Counted from the first letter of the stretch, positions 8,015 to 17,092 are shown. The stretch: DNA of 64,000 nucleotides from Domibacillus enclensis (GCF_900156125.1 NZ_FTLX01000003.1:372001-436000), one strand, 5' to 3'. Notes: generated from the sequence alone by a model not told the origin. A program made the numbers and translations.

Positions 8015-8829
8015 ATGGGGAACAAACAAGTAGTCGTTGTAACGGGTGCAACAAGAGGAATTGGCCGGAACACAGCTTTGTTTTTTGCAGAAAAGGGATA
8101 TGCAGTAGTCGGAACGGGACGAGATTTCGAAAAATTAAAAGAAGTACAGACTCAACTTGAAACGTTTTCGCCCGAGCATTCCATGATATCCATGGATGTG
8201 ACCCACCCAACAGAAATCCAACAAGCAGTAGAAAATATCATTAAAAAATATGGACGTATTGATGTCTGGATTAATAATGCCGGGGCATTTAAAGCAATAG
8301 GCCCCACGTGGGAAGTGAAACAGGAAGACTGGGTAAACGATGTAACGACTAACTTATTCGGACCATTTCACTGTATTCAAGCGGTAGTGCCAGTAATGTT
8401 AAAGCAGGGATTTGGAAGCGTTATCAATATTGTTGGCGGAGGAACCGTTGGGGCATTTAAATATGGGAATGGATATGGAACGTCTAAAACAGGCGTTGCG
8501 CGATTAACAGAAAATTTATCTGAAGAATTAAAGGAAACGTCAATAAAGGTGTTTGCATTAGATCCGGGCTTAAATGATACAGACATGACTCGATACCAAA
8601 GAGACAGTGGAGATGGTCAACGGTATTTGGGCGGCATAGAGGTTTATTTGAGCAAAATATTGACGTTCAGCCACACCAGGCGCCGCAGCTTGCGTATCAC
8701 ATGGCAACAGGTGAGTTAGATGAATATGCAGGAAGCGTCGTATCCGTATATGAAGAGATAGAGCAGTTGAAAAGGATAGCTAAAGATGCAAGTGATCCGG
8801 ACTTGTATAAACTCCGACTTAAGAAATGA
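8015..8829 (+). pseudogene. Short-chain dehydrogenase/reductase, frameshifted near the C-terminus
   Basis: Frame one reads a normal SDR: TGATRGIG cofactor loop at about 10, NNAG at about 88, and YGTSK with the catalytic Tyr/Lys at about 155. It then loses register near 8625-8632 (TTTGGGCGGC). The missing C-terminus continues in the -1 frame as RHRGLFEQNIDVQPHQAPQL, AYHMATGELDEYAGSVVSVY and onward to a TGA at 8827-8829, giving a normal length of about 271. A single-base deletion in the G run explains it. A GGAGG site precedes the ATG. The truncated product would carry a scrambled 26-residue tail ending at 8719. Confidence 0.82.
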
Positions 8830-8949
8830 GCAGCCCATCAAATGAAATAACTGCTAGCGTTTGAAAGTGTAGCAGAATAATTACAGTGAAGAAAAGCCGT
8901 ATCAGCTATGTCCTGATGCGTCCTTTAAAGGGTTTCTTGTTAGACATAA

Positions 8950-8996
8950 GAAAGCTGCGAGCTGACCCAAAGTTTTTTTTGCTTGCGTCAGCTTTC
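8950..8996 (+). terminator. Stem-loop downstream of the SDR gene
   Basis: GAAAGCTGCGAGC pairs with GCTTGCGTCAGCTTTC around a T-rich loop. The trailing T run is short (CCTTTTC), so terminator activity is uncertain. Confidence 0.4.
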
Positions 8997-9126
8997 CTTT
9001 TCGATTCATTAGAGCACGATCCTATATCATTTTTCCAGATAAAAAAGGTTGCAGATTCTCACAGCATGATATAAACTAATTATAGACATTAGCAGTCTGT
9101 AATGGTGTTGATTGTGAGGTGGACAG

Positions 9127-9531
9127 ATGAAGTATTCAAAGGCAACCAATTATGCACTCCACACGATGGTGCACTTGACGCTGGAGCCTAAGGGGCAGGC
9201 GGTAAGCATGGAGCAGCTGGCGTCTATGCAGGATTTGTCTCCGACGTACTTGTCGAAGATTATGACGAAGCTTGTGAAGGCAGGTCTAATTGAATCCGTG
9301 CCTGGGGCAAAAGGCGGCTACAGTCTTTCGCGTCGCAAGCGGGATATTTCGTTTCTGGACGTGATTGAAGCAGTGGAGGGCCAGTCTGTGCTGTTCAACT
9401 GTGCGTTTGACCATGAAGAAAGTGAATGCTTAATTGAACGGGTGATGATGGAAGCAGAAGGCAGCATGAAAAAAGAGCTGGCGAACCGGACGATTCAAAG
9501 TATTGCGGAGCAAATTGAAAAAAGCCGGTAA
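9127..9531 (+). CDS. Rrf2 family transcriptional regulator (YwnA-like)
   Basis: 134 residues. The Rrf2 winged helix is clear: KYSKATNYALHTMVHL at the N-terminus, then LSPTYLSKIMTKLVKAGLIE and PGAKGGYSL. Two cysteines (NCAF and ECLIE, about 97 and 106) are spaced unlike the three-Cys Fe-S type, so it is more probably a redox or ligand sensor than an Fe-S protein. A flavin reductase follows 83 bp downstream, and an inverted repeat lies between them. It probably controls that gene. Confidence 0.88.
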   Translation: MKYSKATNYALHTMVHLTLEPKGQAVSMEQLASMQDLSPTYLSKIMTKLVKAGLIESVPGAKGGYSLSRRKRDISFLDVIEAVEGQSVLFNCAFDHEESECLIERVMMEAEGSMKKELANRTIQSIAEQIEKSR

Positions 9532-9556
9532 CGTGAAATAAAAAACAAAAAATTTT

Positions 9557-9593
9557 ACGTTAATTAAAGATATTAAAGGTCTTTAATAAACGT
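9557..9593 (+). promoter_or_regulatory. Inverted repeat, candidate Rrf2 operator
   Basis: ACGTTAATTAAAGA (9557-9570) and TCTTTAATAAACGT (9580-9593) pair in 13 of 14 positions across a 9-bp spacer. It lies immediately upstream of the flavoprotein gene and downstream of the Rrf2 gene. Confidence 0.6.
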
Positions 9594-9614
9594 TATGGAG
9601 AAGGAGTGTTTTAC

Positions 9615-10526
9615 ATGCTGGATTGTATTATTATTGGCGGAGGACCCGCTGGACTCAATGCTGCACTGGTTATGGGGCGTGCTGGGCGTGAAACCATTTT
9701 GTTCGATGAGGATCAGCCCCGTAACCGGGTGACACAGGAATCGCACGGATTTATCACGCAGGATGGGGTAAAGCCGTCTGAGTTCAAGAAACGAGGAAGA
9801 GCGGATGTCTTAAAGTATCCGTCTGTTTCTATTAAAGAGGAGCGGGTGGAAAACATAGAACGAGCGGATGAGCTATTCACCGTTCTCACAAAGAGCGGAG
9901 CGGAGTACGTAACGAAAAAGGTGATTCTTGCGACCGGTCTTCAGGATGTATTGCCGAATATAGAGGGCCTTCCGCTTGTGTATGGAACGAGCGTCTTCAG
10001 CTGCCCGTTTTGCGACGGCTGGGAAATGCGGGATCAGGCGCTGGCCGTGATCGCGGAAAATGAACGAGCTTTTCATATGGGAAAACTGCTGTCCAACTGG
10101 AGCTCCGATGTCATTGTGTTTACAAATGGCCACCAGGTACTGAGTGAAACCGAGAAAGAGGTGCTGAACCGGCAGCACGTGACAGTGGTAGAGAAAAAGA
10201 TTGAGCAACTACACTCGAAAGAAGGACAGCTGCAATCGATTCGGCTGGAAACCGGCGAGGAGATAAAAAGAACGGCGGGAATTGTTATGACCGACTTACT
10301 CCAGTCCGCTCCTTTTGCAAAACAGCTTGGCTGTGAGATGACCTTAAATGGTGGGGTGAAGATAGATTCACTTGGGCGAACGACCGTGAAAGGAATATAT
10401 GCGTGCGGAGATACCTCACTCAGCGCACCTTCTCAGCTTGTAATAGCGGCAGGAGAAGGCAGCAAAGCAGCTGCGGGAGTCATTGCCGATTTGGTTGAAG
10501 AGGCTTTCGTTTTGACTGAATCATGA
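9615..10526 (+). CDS. NAD(P)/FAD-dependent oxidoreductase, thioredoxin-reductase-like
   Basis: 303 residues. An FAD-binding GGGPAG lies near residue 10, and a CPFCDGWEMRD segment (CxxC at about 135-138) occupies the place of the redox-active pair in thioredoxin reductase. A second nucleotide site follows. The C-terminal FAD motif GIYACGDTS is present. The ATG at 9615 has AAGGAG 9 bp upstream; a GTG at 9606 is less likely. Homologues beside Rrf2 regulators are often annotated only as NAD(P)/FAD-dependent oxidoreductase, with the electron acceptor unknown. Confidence 0.88.
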   Translation: MLDCIIIGGGPAGLNAALVMGRAGRETILFDEDQPRNRVTQESHGFITQDGVKPSEFKKRGRADVLKYPSVSIKEERVENIERADELFTVLTKSGAEYVTKKVILATGLQDVLPNIEGLPLVYGTSVFSCPFCDGWEMRDQALAVIAENERAFHMGKLLSNWSSDVIVFTNGHQVLSETEKEVLNRQHVTVVEKKIEQLHSKEGQLQSIRLETGEEIKRTAGIVMTDLLQSAPFAKQLGCEMTLNGGVKIDSLGRTTVKGIYACGDTSLSAPSQLVIAAGEGSKAAAGVIADLVEEAFVLTES

Positions 10527-10641
10527 TTTGGTATTCCTGTTTTCATCTGCTTCCTCTATTGGGGACATCTGGTGCCAGCACAGTTTCTAATAGGGAAGAG
10601 ATGAATCATTTTCTTTTTGCTGTAAGGAGGATAAAATAGAG

Positions 10642-10684
10642 AAGCCGAACGTGCGACGTTTTTTTCGCAATGTTCGGCTTTTGT
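10642..10684 (+). terminator. Rho-independent terminator (GCCGAAC family)
   Basis: AAGCCGAAC-GTGCG / CGCA-ATGTTCGGCTT stem with T-rich loop and TTTTG tail. One of five hairpins in the window built on the same (G/C)CCGAACG arms. Confidence 0.75.
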
Positions 10685-10772
10685 TCTGTCCCCCCCCTTT
10701 TTATCCCGTTGTCTCTTTCTTCTCAATAGGTGGGGAAGTCTTGCCTTTTGCCAGGATTAAAAACCTCTATAA

Positions 10773-10787
10773 AATCAAGCGCTTACA
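10773..10787 (+). promoter_or_regulatory. Possible cre (CcpA) site before the PTS regulator
   Basis: AATCAAGCGCTTACA matches 13 of 15 positions of WTGNAANCGNWNNCW. It lies about 55 bp upstream of a TATAAT (10843-10848). Weak on sequence alone but sensible for a PTS locus. Confidence 0.4.
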
Positions 10788-10873
10788 TTTCTGCAGATTT
10801 AAATTGCAACAATCCATACTAAACTTTAGGAACGCAACGAAATATAATGAAATTGTGAAAGGGGTTACGTCCT

Positions 10874-12982
10874 ATGAAAGAACGCGCACAGCGAGTACTC
10901 ACACGATTTTTCAAAGTAAATACTTTCATGACGTTTGAAGATTTAAGCAAGGAGTTTGCGACCAGTGAGCGAACGATGAGAAACGAGCTTACCCTGATTA
11001 ATGAATTCCTGGCGGAGAATAATTACCCAACCATTATGACTGTCAGAGGAAAAGGAATGAAACTCGAGCTATCTGATAAGGACCGTGAAAAGCTTCTTTC
11101 AAAAGTAAGTCTTGAAAGAGAAACGGATTATTATCGGCCGGACGAGCGCTTTCTCGCTCTTTTACTGGAGATTATGGATATGTCCAAAACAACGGTTCTT
11201 TATGAAATGGAGGAAACGCTCAGAGTATCGAAAAGTACGCTGGATGATGACATGAGAAAGCTGCGGTCCTTCCTGAAAGAATACGGCCTCTCCATAGTAA
11301 GCCTTCCGAAACAGGGAATTGTTCTCAGGGGCTATGAACGATCTATACGATCCATGCTGTACAAAGTGATTACCAGCATGACAGATCTTGATTCCATGTT
11401 GGGCTTGAAGGATGAAAACAACATTAAAACTTTTTCTGAACAGCTGGTAATGAGTTATTTGGACAAAAACGTTCTTGAAGAAATCGGGGTGCATTATGAC
11501 CGGATTCTGAAAAAAGAAGGTGAAGCAATCAATCCAGTGTACAGAAACCAGATTGTCTTATTTCTTGGCATTTGGATCCGCAGGCTGCAGGATGGAAACA
11601 CCTTGAGTGAGCTCGCTAAAGTGAGGAGCGACATGAGAGAAAATGCTGTCAGACAGTTTGTTGATGCCATCTGCTTGGCGTTTAATCTGTATCCATCTGT
11701 ACACGAGATAAAGTACATCACATTTACCATTGAGTCCTTTAATCCGAAAGATATGAATAATTCGTTTGACTGGGTGACAGCTCAGCTTCTGGCAATCCAA
11801 CTGATTGAACACGTGGAGAAGGAGACAGGCATCCCGTTTTCGCAAAAGGAAGATGATTTGTATGAAGGGTTGTATCGGCATATAACAGGTCTTTTAAGCA
11901 GAACGCATAACGATTTGCAAGCGTTTAATCCACTAAAGGATACAATCAAAGAATCATATGGTGACATTTATCAGGCGGTCAGCTGTTTTAAAAGCCAAAT
12001 CGAGTATTACACGAAAAAGCCTCTGCCAGAAGATGAAATCGGCTTTTTATCCGTTTATTTTTCTACTTCAGCCAGCCGGATGAAGCAGGATGAACAGTTT
12101 GTGTATCAAGCAGTCGTTCTCTGCCATCACGGTATTTCAACCGGAAAGCTGCTTGCCGCTAACATTAAGGAGCAGTTTAACGTAGAAATCGTGGCTGTCT
12201 TAAGCTCTTATGAAATCGGCTTCATTGACAAGCTCGACGTGGATTTGGTATTTACAACGATTGCGATTGACTATTTAAAAAAGCCGGTGCTGCTTTTGAA
12301 TCCCATCTTGAGAGAAAGTGACAAAAAAGAAATCAACGCCTTTTTGCTTGAGAATCAAGAGAAAAGAAGAACCATATCAAAAAAACTGGATGCGACTAGA
12401 TTGATGCAAGATATTCTGGCGCTGATCGCTGAAAGCGGCGGCTCCGTAACAAAGGACATCTATCAAAGCGTGGAATCGGTTTTTAAAGACCAACATTTAA
12501 AAATTAACACAAGGGAGATTCAGCCAATGCTTCAGGATATCTTGAAGGATTCTCATATTCTTCTCAAGCAGGAATGCAACGACTGGAAAGAAGCGATAGC
12601 GAAATCAGCTGATGTACTTTTAGCTGGACAAATCATCGAAGAGCGCTATGTGGATGCCATGATTAAATCGGTTGAAGAGTACGGCCCGTATATCGTTGTT
12701 GGAAAGCACCTGGCCCTGGCGCATGCGAGACCAGAAGACGGAGTTAACCAGCTTGGGATCAGTGTCATGACATTAAAGGAGCCGGTCGTATTTGGAAACC
12801 CGGATAATGACCCGGTGAAGATCGTTTTTTGCCTGGCAGCCGTTGATTCTTATTCTCATCTTAACATCATGAAAAATTTGATTGAACTGATCAACGATCC
12901 GGAAAAACTGGATAAGCTGACAGATGCTAAGGATAAAGACAGCTTCAACAAAATTTTATACGGAAGTACAGCGATTAAGTAA
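10874..12982 (+). CDS. BglG/MtlR-type PRD transcriptional regulator with EIIB and EIIA domains
   Basis: 702 residues. Order of domains: HTH_11-type helix-turn-helix (about 5-60), second HTH (about 85-140), PRD1 (about 185-290), PRD2 (about 300-400), an EIIB-Bgl-like domain with LCHHG (Cys417) and a C-terminal PTS EIIA type-2 domain with ALAHARP (His617). The second conserved PRD histidine is replaced in both PRDs (about T285 and Y395), while His336 of PRD2 is present. The adjacent EIIB/EIIC genes lack a separate EIIA, so the regulator's EIIA domain may feed the transporter. An activator of the downstream PTS operon is the natural inference. Confidence 0.88.
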   Translation: MKERAQRVLTRFFKVNTFMTFEDLSKEFATSERTMRNELTLINEFLAENNYPTIMTVRGKGMKLELSDKDREKLLSKVSLERETDYYRPDERFLALLLEIMDMSKTTVLYEMEETLRVSKSTLDDDMRKLRSFLKEYGLSIVSLPKQGIVLRGYERSIRSMLYKVITSMTDLDSMLGLKDENNIKTFSEQLVMSYLDKNVLEEIGVHYDRILKKEGEAINPVYRNQIVLFLGIWIRRLQDGNTLSELAKVRSDMRENAVRQFVDAICLAFNLYPSVHEIKYITFTIESFNPKDMNNSFDWVTAQLLAIQLIEHVEKETGIPFSQKEDDLYEGLYRHITGLLSRTHNDLQAFNPLKDTIKESYGDIYQAVSCFKSQIEYYTKKPLPEDEIGFLSVYFSTSASRMKQDEQFVYQAVVLCHHGISTGKLLAANIKEQFNVEIVAVLSSYEIGFIDKLDVDLVFTTIAIDYLKKPVLLLNPILRESDKKEINAFLLENQEKRRTISKKLDATRLMQDILALIAESGGSVTKDIYQSVESVFKDQHLKINTREIQPMLQDILKDSHILLKQECNDWKEAIAKSADVLLAGQIIEERYVDAMIKSVEEYGPYIVVGKHLALAHARPEDGVNQLGISVMTLKEPVVFGNPDNDPVKIVFCLAAVDSYSHLNIMKNLIELINDPEKLDKLTDAKDKDSFNKILYGSTAIK

Positions 12983-13046
12983 GCGTTATCTTTATTTTTG
13001 TAAATAAGTGCCCCACTTAAATTAATAATGACGAGGAGAGAGTAAA

Positions 13047-13355
13047 ATGAAAAAATTAAAAATTTTATTTGTATGCGGAGCAGGACTAGGAAGCAGCTTT
13101 GCCTGCCAGATGGCGGCTGAGGATGTGCTAAGCAAGCTGGGTGTGGAAGCGAAGCTGGACCACAGCGACATTTCCTCTGCTGCTTCGGAAAAGCCGGATG
13201 TGATCATCACAGCGCAAAATTTTAAATCACAGTTTGAAAAGTTCGCCATCGATCCGGCCCAAACAACGATTGTGTATTTACGAAACATTGTCTCAAAACC
13301 AGAAATTGAAGAAAAAATCACACCAGTGTTGAAAGAAAAAGGAGTTTTAGCTTAA
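13047..13355 (+). CDS. PTS EIIB component, ascorbate (Sga/Ula) type
   Basis: 102 residues, a stand-alone EIIB of the PTS_IIB lactose/ascorbate fold. The phosphorylated cysteine is Cys10 in FVCGAGLGSS. GAGGAG site upstream. It is followed 37 bp later by the cognate EIIC. It passes phosphate from an EIIA to the incoming sugar. Homology to UlaB/SgaB indicates an ascorbate-like or pentitol/ketose-type substrate, but the aldolase downstream shows that the substrate need not be ascorbate. Confidence 0.9.
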   Translation: MKKLKILFVCGAGLGSSFACQMAAEDVLSKLGVEAKLDHSDISSAASEKPDVIITAQNFKSQFEKFAIDPAQTTIVYLRNIVSKPEIEEKITPVLKEKGVLA

Positions 13356-13392
13356 TTCACCTATTAGACAGGGCAGGGGAGGAAGGGAATAA

Positions 13393-14682
13393 ATGGGCAT
13401 TGTAAACTTTATCATAGACAATATTCTGACACAGGCGTCGGTGACAATTGCTTTAATTGCCATGCTGGGACTGATTTTGCAGAAAAAATCATTTGGACAA
13501 GTGCTTTCAGGCTCATTAAAAACAATGCTTGGGTTCATGGTTCTGTCCGCCGGGTCCAGCATTATCGTCGGCAGTCTAACCTATTTTGGCGAAATTTTTA
13601 CAGAAGGGTTTCAAATGCAGGGGATCGTTCCATCCATCGAGGCTATCAATGGACAGGCGATGAATGAACTTGGTTTGGGGCGTGATATCGCGCTAACCTC
13701 CCTGGCAATTTTTGTATTTAACATTTTGATCGCACGATTTACAAAGTGGAAATACATTTTCCTAACTGGCCAGGCGATTCTTTGGATGGCCACAATGACG
13801 ACCGTTTTTGGTTATGTTGCCGGTCTGCGCGGCCTCGCGCTGATTTTAACCGGCGGTTTTATCGGCGGCGTGTTCGCTGTGGCGATGCCGGCTATTGCAC
13901 AGCCATTTGTCCGCAAGATTACCGGATCAGATGATATTGCATTGGGTCATTTCTGCACCATTGGTTACGTGTTTGAAGCGGGTGTTGCCAAAGTATTCGG
14001 TGAAAAGGGAGAAAACAAAAAATCAGTTGAAGATCTGGAGCTTCCTGCACAGTTTGAGTTTTTACAGGATACGTACTTGTCTCTGATGGTCGTGATGACT
14101 CCACTTTACATCATTACAGCGGCATTTGCTGGAGAAGGATTTGCTTCTACTTTATCAGGAGACACTCACTATCTGATGTTTGCTTTCCTGCAGTCGATCC
14201 AGTTTGTCGTAGGGGTTTATGTGCTGCTATCAGGGGTGCGCTTATTGCTCGGAGAAATTGTACCTGCATTCCGGGGTATTGCGATGAGATTAGTTCCGAA
14301 TGCAAAGCCTACACTTGATTGTCCGGTCTTGTTTCCATACAGCCCTAATGCAGTGATTGTCGGATTTATTACGACAACAATCGGCTGTGTCATTGCGATG
14401 TTTGTTCTGCCGGTCTTTGGCCTGGCGATGATCCTTCCAGGTATGCTGACCGCCTTTTTCGCAGGTGGAACAGCCGGCATTTTCGGCAATGTTGTTGGAG
14501 GTCTGCGCGGTGCAGTGGTTGGTGGTGTAGCCCATGGATTCTTTATTACGCTGCTGCCCGCTTTATTGGTCACGGTGTTTAATTCAATGGGATTTGTCAA
14601 CGCAACAGCTACTGATGTCGACACTGTTGCGGCAGCCCTGCTGTATGCATGGTTGATTGGTCCGCTTTTAAAAGCATTTTAA
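13393..14682 (+). CDS. PTS EIIC component, ascorbate (UlaA/SgaT) type
   Basis: 429 residues, a polytopic membrane protein with about 11-12 hydrophobic segments and UlaA-type sequence blocks such as SFGQVLSGSLKTMLGFMVLS, PAIAQPFVRKITGSDDIALG and GGTAGIFGNVVGGLRGAVVG. AGGGGAGG site upstream. Together with the EIIB gene before it, this forms the membrane part of a sugar permease that phosphorylates its substrate on entry. The usual UlaC-type EIIA gene is absent from the cluster. The first EIIC of two PTS loci in this window. Confidence 0.92.
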   Translation: MGIVNFIIDNILTQASVTIALIAMLGLILQKKSFGQVLSGSLKTMLGFMVLSAGSSIIVGSLTYFGEIFTEGFQMQGIVPSIEAINGQAMNELGLGRDIALTSLAIFVFNILIARFTKWKYIFLTGQAILWMATMTTVFGYVAGLRGLALILTGGFIGGVFAVAMPAIAQPFVRKITGSDDIALGHFCTIGYVFEAGVAKVFGEKGENKKSVEDLELPAQFEFLQDTYLSLMVVMTPLYIITAAFAGEGFASTLSGDTHYLMFAFLQSIQFVVGVYVLLSGVRLLLGEIVPAFRGIAMRLVPNAKPTLDCPVLFPYSPNAVIVGFITTTIGCVIAMFVLPVFGLAMILPGMLTAFFAGGTAGIFGNVVGGLRGAVVGGVAHGFFITLLPALLVTVFNSMGFVNATATDVDTVAAALLYAWLIGPLLKAF

Positions 14683-14705
14683 GCTGAGAACAGGAGGCAG
14701 AAGCA

Positions 14706-15107
14706 ATGTTTGGATTTGGAAAGAAAAAAGAGAAAAAACCAAAGCCGGAAGTAAAGGAAGAATCAGTTGTTTTAACGGCAGAGCGTAAAGAAAAACTAAC
14801 GCAGACGATCTCGCAGAAAAGGGCATCGCTGGAGCAGTCTGCTGGTGATGAACAAGCAAAAATCCATGAGGAGATAGGCCTGGCTCTCTTTGAGCTTGGA
14901 GAGGATGACCAGGCAATCGATTCATTTGAAAAAAGCATTGAACTAAAAAAGTCCGTCGGTGACGGGTACAAAACATTGCTTAAATTATACAACAGAAAAC
15001 GAGCAGAGGCTGCAAAAGCAAAGGATGAAAAGGCGCTTCAGGTTTATTTGAACAAGATGGACCACATGATGCAAGTATCTAAAGATGTCACGCGTGGTGT
15101 GCGGTAA
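14706..15107 (+). CDS. Small TPR-like protein in the PTS operon
   Basis: 133 residues. The N-terminus is highly charged (MFGFGKKKEKKPKPEVKEE). The middle holds one recognisable tetratricopeptide unit, HEEIGLALFELGEDDQAIDS then FEKSIELKKSVG (about 58-90), and the C-terminus is helical. It lies in the EIIC-aldolase operon with short gaps (23 and 26 bp). No enzyme motif is present. It may be a scaffold or assembly factor for the PTS pathway, which is an inference from position only. Confidence 0.75.
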   Translation: MFGFGKKKEKKPKPEVKEESVVLTAERKEKLTQTISQKRASLEQSAGDEQAKIHEEIGLALFELGEDDQAIDSFEKSIELKKSVGDGYKTLLKLYNRKRAEAAKAKDEKALQVYLNKMDHMMQVSKDVTRGVR

Positions 15108-15133
15108 GAAAAGACTTTTAAAAAAAGGGAGAT

Positions 15134-16030
15134 ATGGATATGTATACGACATTAAAAGCGGTAACGAGCAAAGCGGAAGAGCTGAACTATACAGTGGGAG
15201 CGTTTAACGCGCACAATTTAGAAATGCTTCCGGATATGATCCGTGCGGCGAAAGAGCAAGGATCTCCTATCATTATTCAAACGAGTATCGACACAGCTAA
15301 GTATATTGGTCACGAAAATTTCGTTGCGGTATGCCAGTCCATGGCTACAAAGGAAATGGTCGATGTGGTTCTTCACCTGGATCATGCCCGTAATTTTGAT
15401 GACATTAAAGAAGCGATTGATAAAGGCTACACATCGGTTATGTACGACGGCTCCCACCTGCCACTTAAAGAAAACATTATGAAAACACGGGCGGTTGTCG
15501 AATACGCCCATGCTCATGGTGTTTCAGTGGAAGGAGAGCTCGGAACAATTGGCGGTACAGAGGAAGGCATTCACGTGGATGAAAACGATAAAGTATTCAC
15601 AGATCCAAAAGATGCCGTCGAGTTTGTGAAAGCAACGGGCGTTGATGCGCTTGCCATAGCGATCGGCACCAATCACGGGCAGTATAAATCCAAAACCAAT
15701 GTCAATATCCCTTTATTAAAAGAAATTGATGCCGCAGTGGATACGCCGCTGGTCATCCATGGTGGAACAGGTGTAAATGAACAGGATATTCATGAGTTGA
15801 TCAATAACGGTATTCGAAAGTTTAACGTCGGTACAGAACTCCTTGTTGCGTGGACCAAAACGGCGAAAGAAACGTTCGAGGAAACGAAAGAAACCAAATC
15901 GCTCCGTCATAATATCATTCCATGCAACCAGGCAGTAAAAGAAGTGGTGAAGCATAAAATCAGCATTTTTATGAACAAAGAAGACCGAATATTCATGAGC
16001 AGAGAAAAGCAGGCAGTGGGGGTGAAATAA
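15134..16030 (+). CDS. Class II fructose-bisphosphate/ketose-bisphosphate aldolase family protein
   Basis: 298 residues, class II (Zn) aldolase like FbaA, GatY and KbaY. Zinc ligands are visible in HLDHA (about 81-85), IGTNHGQYK (about 180) and VIHGGTG (about 211). NVGTEL near 235 binds phosphate. The C-terminal extension (about 255-298) is typical of PTS-linked ketose aldolases. It would split a phosphorylated ketose made from the imported sugar. A second possible ATG lies at 15140; the GGGAG site fits either. Confidence 0.88.
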   Translation: MDMYTTLKAVTSKAEELNYTVGAFNAHNLEMLPDMIRAAKEQGSPIIIQTSIDTAKYIGHENFVAVCQSMATKEMVDVVLHLDHARNFDDIKEAIDKGYTSVMYDGSHLPLKENIMKTRAVVEYAHAHGVSVEGELGTIGGTEEGIHVDENDKVFTDPKDAVEFVKATGVDALAIAIGTNHGQYKSKTNVNIPLLKEIDAAVDTPLVIHGGTGVNEQDIHELINNGIRKFNVGTELLVAWTKTAKETFEETKETKSLRHNIIPCNQAVKEVVKHKISIFMNKEDRIFMSREKQAVGVK

Positions 16031-16066
16031 CAAACGCAGGCTATAAGGTAAATGGATGGTGAGTAT

Positions 16067-16690
16067 ATGGGGAAAGTCTTAATTTTGCTGGCCGGATACC
16101 CGGGAACAGGGAAGACGTATTTGAGCGGACTGATCAATGAAAAACTGGGACCTTTCGATGTCATCTCGCCGGATGAGCTAAAAGAACATTATTTTGATGT
16201 GTTCGGCTACCGAAACGCAGAAGAAAAGCAGACGGTGGAAACAAAAGCGTGGGAGAAGTATTACGAGCAGATGGAGGAGCGCATGAGCGCTGGAACGAGT
16301 CTCATTTCGGATTATCCATTCAGCTCAAAACAGCTCCCATACTTGAAAAAGCTCACGGAAACTTATGGGTACAAGGTGCTGACCATCCGGCTAACCGCTG
16401 ATCTGGATATTTTATTTGAACGCCAGAAGGAGCGGGATCTGGATGAATCCAGGCACTTAAGCCATATCGTAACTTCTTATCAAAAAGGAGATCAGCTGAA
16501 AGACAGGCATACCGCTGATCACCTGTTGACCTATGAAGAGTTTGTGAGGCGATGCACTACAAGAGGATATGAAACATTTAAATTGGGCAGGCTTTTTGAA
16601 GTAGATGTCACAGACTTTTCAAGGGTGAACTATTTTAATCTGATCGAGGCGATTCGGCTTTGGGCAGAATATATGATGAATGTGAAATAA
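16067..16690 (+). CDS. P-loop kinase / AAA-type ATPase in the PTS-aldolase operon
   Basis: 207 residues from the ATG at 16067 (GGATGG site 7 bp upstream); an ATG at 16052 would add five residues. Walker A is GYPGTGKT at about residue 8-15, followed by PDELKEHYFDVFGY. A lid-like basic stretch (LFERQKERDLDESRH) lies near 125. This matches zeta-toxin/gluconate-kinase-like small kinases. In this operon the likely job is to phosphorylate a sugar or sugar phosphate before the aldolase step, an inference from context. Confidence 0.75.
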   Translation: MGKVLILLAGYPGTGKTYLSGLINEKLGPFDVISPDELKEHYFDVFGYRNAEEKQTVETKAWEKYYEQMEERMSAGTSLISDYPFSSKQLPYLKKLTETYGYKVLTIRLTADLDILFERQKERDLDESRHLSHIVTSYQKGDQLKDRHTADHLLTYEEFVRRCTTRGYETFKLGRLFEVDVTDFSRVNYFNLIEAIRLWAEYMMNVK

Positions 16691-16738
16691 TGAAGCCGTC
16701 TAAAGTAACTTGATATAACGAGCTAAATATGTATTAAT

Positions 16739-16781
16739 GCCGAACGACTGCGACGTTTTCGCATGGTCGTTCGGCCTTTTT
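16739..16781 (+). terminator. Rho-independent terminator (GCCGAACG family)
   Basis: GCCGAACGA-CTGCG / CGCATGG-TCGTTCGGC stem with an ACGTTTT loop and a CTTTTTC tail. It closes the first PTS operon. Confidence 0.88.
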
Positions 16782-16990
16782 CGATGGTGAGAACTTTCTT
16801 GTCCCAACCTGTTTTTTTGACAGGTGATCAATTATTTTCAGTCAAATGTTACCTTTGTTAAAGCAGCACAACAAAAAAGTGTGGATGTCTCCTAATCCGT
16901 CACGGTATGTATCAACTGTCCGCCATTTTGTTGAAATAGTATTCTTCCTGATCCATGATCATCCATCGACAAAATTTTCTCCAAAAATCC

Positions 16991-17019
16991 TTGACTTTCT
17001 TTTTATGAAAACGTATACT
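16991..17019 (+). promoter_or_regulatory. Promoter of the glucitol operon with overlapping cre site
   Basis: TTGACT (16991-16996), 17 bp, TATACT (17014-17019). ATGAAAACGTATACT (17005-17019) fits the cre consensus WTGNAANCGNWNNCW at every position and covers the -10. CcpA binding there would repress the operon when better sugars are present. Confidence 0.82.
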
Positions 17020-17052
17020 TCATTTAAATTCAATAGCACATATGATACTTAT

Positions 17053-17068
17053 TTGCACAAGTGTGCAA
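17053..17068 (+). promoter_or_regulatory. Palindrome, candidate operator for the SorC-family regulator
   Basis: TTGCACA-AG-TGTGCAA, perfect 7-bp arms. It lies between the -10 and the regulator start, 24 bp before the ATG. Fits autoregulation. Confidence 0.6.
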
Positions 17069-17092
17069 GGGATATTCAGAAGGAGGGGCAGA

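Noticed and set aside
10651-10938. 95-codon open frame ahead of the PRD regulator
   Set aside because: It runs through the terminator and promoter, has no ribosome site and shows no protein-like composition.
13895-14624. Several 60-135 codon frames within the EIIC gene
   Set aside because: Shadow frames of a high-scoring membrane protein.
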